This document shows positions 6,110 to 7,671 of a stretch of 7,671 nucleotides of DNA, piece after piece; within the stretch, counting starts at the first letter, position 1; each line of letters starts with the position of its first letter. The notes under the pieces are model-generated. The model saw only the letters and a list, made by a program, of their open reading frames with translations, was not told the origin of the DNA and did no database searches. The translations under genes and the position numbers were made by a program. Origin of the DNA: an uncultured Oscillospiraceae bacterium (GTDB lineage Bacteria; Bacillota; Clostridia; Oscillospirales; Oscillospiraceae); NCBI GenBank assembly GCA_910585815.1, contig CAJUFJ010000087.1, positions 1 through 7,671 on the forward strand, in the 5' to 3' direction.

Positions 6110-6177
6110 AGGGCGTTCACCTCCTTTGCAGAGGTGTAGCCAAACCGCCGCCGCTTTGCCAGTATACCTTGTCGTTT

Positions 6178-6206
6178 ATTGTAGCAAATGCCTAGTAAAA
6201 TGTCAA
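6178..6206 (-). promoter_or_regulatory. Strong minus-strand promoter for the 23-residue peptide
   Basis: On the minus strand, TTGACA (6201-6206), a 17-base spacer, then TACAAT (6178-6183). The -35 box lies 5 bases from the truncated ilvC-tail copy C, matching the promoter-beside-tail layout of the other units. Confidence 0.75.
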
Positions 6207-6211
6207 CAAAA

Positions 6212-6258
6212 GGGGCGACGATACCGACCCGGATACCGCGTCCAACTCAGAAATGTAA
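6212..6258 (+). repeat. Truncated ilvC 3'-end copy C
   Basis: Reading from GGC at 6214, the sequence encodes GDDTDPDTASN, identical to the last 11 residues of IlvC, then Ser-Glu-Met before TAA at 6256-6258. Several codons differ silently from ilvC and from copies A and B. The extra three residues indicate an ilvC allele with a slightly longer end. The first 37 or so codons of the tail found in A and B are missing; the peptide promoter abuts the break. Confidence 0.8.
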
Positions 6259-6288
6259 GGGAGCCCCGGCCAGTTGGCTGGGGCCCCT
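6259..6288. terminator. Terminator after ilvC-tail copy C
   Basis: GGGAGCCCCGGCC (6259-6271) pairs with GGCTGGGGCCCCT (6276-6288) around an AGTT loop, with two wobble pairs and one mismatch. The + strand tail is GCATTT. It differs in sequence from the hairpins after ilvC and after copies A and B, as expected for a terminator brought with a different ilvC allele. It may also end the minus-strand gene at 6394-6867. Between 6289 and 6393 nothing else is recognised. Confidence 0.65.
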
Positions 6289-6393
6289 GCATTTGAAAAG
6301 GCAATTGTTCAATTAAAGAGATAAAGGTTTGTAAAACTAAAATAATATGGGGGAATTGGTAATGTTATGTTTAAAACAAGCATTCTGTACTGA

Positions 6394-6867
6394 TTAACGC
6401 AAACCTGACATCTCTCGAATAATGGTTTCTAAATTCCGTGTAAAAAAAGGATCGTCTTCTGTCCGCAAGGTTTGTTGGGAGAGTTCTATAAGCGTAGATA
6501 ATCCATCTGGACGGCGTTCTAATTCGGCCAAGCCATTAAATGTTGCGGCAATCACTTTATATCCTGTGGTCGTTGAATCCCAAACATACATATCCAGCAA
6601 TAGCGGATAGGAAAGCACGGTTTCTGCAAGGGCTTCTGTAGTCATAAGGGACAAAATATCTTCCGGAATTTGACACAGATCAACTTTTTCTGCGTGATTC
6701 ATCAGCGTTCCCCATTCATCTGTTCCAGGCACAAGCGGATATTGATATGGGGTATTGATTGTATAATTGGTGTCGTTTGATACTTCTACAGACGCATATG
6801 ATATTGTTGCGCCCGCAAAAATGAAAATCGCCATGAACACAATAGCCAGTTTCCAATTCTTTTTCAT
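6394..6867 (-). CDS. Putative exported protein with CQIPE motif
   Basis: A 157-residue protein. MKKNWK followed by LAIVFMAIFIFAGATISYA is a classic signal peptide or N-terminal anchor, with cleavage likely after SYA near residue 26. The mature part reads PGTDEWGTLMNHAEKVDLC, then CQIPEDILSLMTTEALAETV, LSYPLLLDMYVWDS, FNGLAELERRPD and a helical end. From memory, this W...M..CQIPE.IL..M(S/T)TE.L.ETVL.YPLL.D pattern recurs in uncharacterised exported proteins of Clostridia; no function is known to me. ATG at 6867 has AGGAGG (6875-6880) 7 bases before it; the upstream ATG at 6915 lies in the conserved leader and would bury the signal peptide. AT-rich relative to the ilv genes, it is probably driven from 7033-7061. 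Confidence 0.75.
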   Translation of the reverse strand: MKKNWKLAIVFMAIFIFAGATISYASVEVSNDTNYTINTPYQYPLVPGTDEWGTLMNHAEKVDLCQIPEDILSLMTTEALAETVLSYPLLLDMYVWDSTTTGYKVIAATFNGLAELERRPDGLSTLIELSQQTLRTEDDPFFTRNLETIIREMSGLR

Positions 6868-6910
6868 GCTGTTTCCTCCTGACGTTACAGTTAATATTTC
6901 ACCTGTTCCC

Positions 6911-6979
6911 GTCACGGTAACGGTATAGGATTCGTTGTTGCGGGATGGCCAGCGTGGACTGGCAGGCTTATCTGCCCAT
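6911..6979 (-). pseudogene. Second copy of the Met-Gly-Arg-stop leader and broken peptide
   Basis: AAGGGAG (6986-6992) stands 6 bases before ATG GGC AGA TAA (6968-6979), the same mini-ORF as at 5568-5579. The following bases again encode the Thr/Val-rich peptide, but one extra C in TCCCGCAAC shifts the frame relative to the first copy. Removing it gives QSTLAIRNNESYTVTVTG. With the C present, that segment runs in frame into the exported-protein gene. The shared stop shows the interruption predates duplication of the unit, or is functional. Confidence 0.4.
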
Positions 6980-7032
6980 TGGCTTCTCCCTTGTGCTCCT
7001 GATGGTATGGAATTGATTGATTTTACAAATAA

Positions 7033-7061
7033 ATTATAATTTGAAACAGTTTGTATGTCAA
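7033..7061 (-). promoter_or_regulatory. Perfect-consensus minus-strand promoter for the exported-protein unit
   Basis: On the minus strand, TTGACA (7056-7061), 17 bases, then TATAAT (7033-7038) is an exact sigma-A consensus with ideal spacing. It reads away from ilvC-tail copy B towards the mini-ORF leader and the gene at 6394-6867. The predicted 5' leader is about 160 bases. Confidence 0.85.
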
Positions 7062-7111
7062 CAATAAATGATGTGTCCTTCTATACTTTTTCACAAACTG
7101 CGTTTTACGCG

Positions 7112-7259
7112 CTGGATTGCGGAGAACAAGAACGGCCGCACCTTCTTCAACGCCAAGCGGGCCCAGCTGGCTAAGCACCAGATGGAGACCGTGGGTGCCG
7201 AGCTGCGCAAGAACATGCTCTGGGGGGACGACATCGACCCGGATACTGCTTCCAACTAA
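7112..7259 (+). repeat. ilvC 3'-end copy B (codons W292-N339 plus stop)
   Basis: These 148 bases align without indels to the end of ilvC. I count seven differences: five silent codon changes, a silent stop change (TGA to TAA) and one Thr-to-Ile change in the DDTDPD segment (DDIDPD here). Homology to ilvC begins at CGCTGGATTG (from 7109). It is not preceded by a ribosome site. Its differences are mostly not those of copy A, so A and B are not simply recent copies of each other. Confidence 0.92.
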
Positions 7260-7266
7260 ACAAAAA

Positions 7267-7300
7267 ACAGCCCCGTTTTCCGCTGCGAAAACGGGGCTGT
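7267..7300. terminator. Perfect 14-base hairpin after copy B
   Basis: ACAGCCCCGTTTTC (7267-7280) pairs perfectly with GAAAACGGGGCTGT (7287-7300) around a 6-base loop. The A6 run before it makes a T-tract on the minus strand. The expected + strand T-tract is absent because new sequence (the IS) starts at 7301. It works as a minus-strand terminator against transcription from the right; + strand activity is doubtful. Confidence 0.75.
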
Positions 7301-7325
7301 GGGAGTGTCCAAAATAAAGATATTA

Positions 7326-7334
7326 TGATATAAT
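7326..7334 (+). promoter_or_regulatory. Extended -10 promoter of the IS transposase
   Basis: TGATATAAT is an extended -10 element with a perfect TATAAT hexamer (7329-7334). The transposase ATG at 7343 starts only 8 bases further on, so the transcript would be nearly leaderless. No ribosome site is visible and the -35 region (TGTCCA at 7306-7311) is poor. Confidence 0.5.
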
Positions 7335-7342
7335 ATGGAACT

Positions 7343-7624
7343 ATGAGAAAGAGAACAGAAGCGGCATGGAAAAAGTGCCCAAAATGCGGGAAGATTGAGA
7401 ACCAGGTGAAGGCAGGGTACAACGCATCTGGGAGCCAACGCTGCAAGTATAAGGAGTGCGGCATATATTACACAATAGACCCGAAACGGCATGCATATCC
7501 GGAAGAAACCAGAGAACTGGCGATCAAAATGTACTACGGCGGAATCAGCGGCCGTAGAGTAGGAAAGATATTGGGAATAAACAAATCCAATGTGATGAAT
7601 TGGATAAAAAAAGACCAATCGTGA
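7343..7624 (+). CDS. IS1-family-like transposase, N-terminal part; frame breaks at an A7 tract
   Basis: A 93-residue ORF with a four-cysteine zinc-binding N-terminus (Cys12, Cys15, Cys34, Cys39 in CPKC...CKYKEC) and a helix-turn-helix from about residue 55 to 90 (AIKMYYGGISGRRVGKILGI, NKSNVMNWIKK). This is the InsA-like DNA-binding half of IS1-type transposases. In frame it stops at TGA 7622-7624. If one A is skipped in the A7 run (7606-7612), the reading continues KKTNREKSEIISTVGMWIVEL to the window end, the expected start of the catalytic half. The break may be programmed frameshifting, an inactivating insertion or a sequencing error. The catalytic residues are outside the window. Confidence 0.75.
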   Translation: MRKRTEAAWKKCPKCGKIENQVKAGYNASGSQRCKYKECGIYYTIDPKRHAYPEETRELAIKMYYGGISGRRVGKILGINKSNVMNWIKKDQS

Positions 7625-7671
7625 GAAAAGTGAAATAATATCCACAGTGGGTATGTGGATTGTGGAATTAG

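Larger units (their letters stand above)
5963..6150. repeat. 12-base inverted repeat bracketing the convergent module
   Basis: CGGCGGTTTGGC (5963-5974) and GCCAAACCGCCG (6139-6150) are exact inverted copies, placing the same 12-mer near the 5' end of both opposing transcripts. The flanking bases are loosely alike too (GGTACTGCTGAGCTT versus GGTATACTGGCAAAGCGG on the respective strands). This could be a shared RNA-folding element, a protein site, or the remains of terminal repeats. Confidence 0.7.
7301..7671 (+). mobile_element. Left part of an IS1-family-like insertion sequence (partial)
   Basis: Sequence unrelated to ilvC begins right after the copy B hairpin with GGGAGTGTCCAAAATAAAG, a plausible IS end, followed by a promoter and a transposase start. 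The right end and terminal repeat are outside the window, so the boundary is inferred from where the hairpin homology ends. Confidence 0.5.

Noticed and set aside
7068..7259. + strand ORF ending as the IlvC C-terminus, as a possible stand-alone small protein
   Set aside because: No ribosome site, and it would start in the AT-rich leader; the tail is better explained as a recombination remnant.
5711..7259. CRISPR array or integron attC sites as an explanation of the repeats
   Set aside because: The repeats are 148-base coding-sequence tails with 0.5-1.5 kb spacings, far too long for CRISPR, and they lack the imperfect palindrome structure of attC.

Overview
The window looks like the chromosome of a moderately GC-rich anaerobic Firmicute, most likely an Oscillospiraceae-type gut Clostridium (Flavonifractor/Lawsonibacter-like). 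This rests on the style of the proteins, the strong AGGAGG ribosome sites, the palindrome-rich spacer and the IS type. It is inference, because no rRNA or other marker gene is present.

Left half (1-4770), branched-chain amino-acid synthesis on the + strand. The window opens on the last codons of what looks like an acetolactate synthase small subunit, coupled to a DUF1877/YfbM-type gene. A 305-base spacer packed with short palindromes follows, then ilvB (867-2570), ilvN (2583-3149), an unrecognised 124-aa ORF and ilvC (3711-4730). IlvB and IlvN condense two pyruvates (or pyruvate and 2-oxobutyrate). IlvC isomerises and reduces the product towards valine, leucine and isoleucine. The ilvN-ilvC junction appears to have been split by inserted DNA: the end of ilvN still contains a ribosome site plus 18 bases nearly identical to the first 18 bases of ilvC.

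Right half (4742-7300), an array built on copies of the ilvC 3' end. After the true ilvC stop, the last 148 bases of ilvC recur in full at 5711-5858 and 7112-7259, and its last 11 codons recur at 6212-6246. The full copies are free of indels, differ from ilvC almost only at synonymous sites, keep an in-frame stop, and each is followed by a hairpin. The tails alternate with small AT-rich units read on the minus strand: a putative lipoprotein (4772-5353), a 23-residue peptide gene (6038-6109) and a putative exported protein with a CQIPE motif (6394-6867). Each unit starts from a strong sigma-A type promoter (TTGACA-17-TAAAAT, TACAAT or TATAAT) lying just 5' of its ilvC tail. The lipoprotein and exported-protein units share a leader with a ribosome site, a three-codon mini-ORF (Met-Gly-Arg-stop) and a decayed Thr/Val-rich peptide resembling the 23-residue peptide. 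That peptide gene faces a strong + strand promoter, and the two converge on one bidirectional hairpin, a layout seen in type I toxin-antitoxin loci.

Right edge (7301-7671). An IS1-family-like transposase begins directly after the last ilvC-tail hairpin. Its first ORF (zinc finger plus helix-turn-helix) stops early, but removing one base from an A7 tract would keep it open to the window end.

The most interesting feature is the ilvC-tail/minus-strand-cassette array. It looks like serial accretion of small cassettes at the 3' end of ilvC, each bringing an ilvC tail from a different allele.
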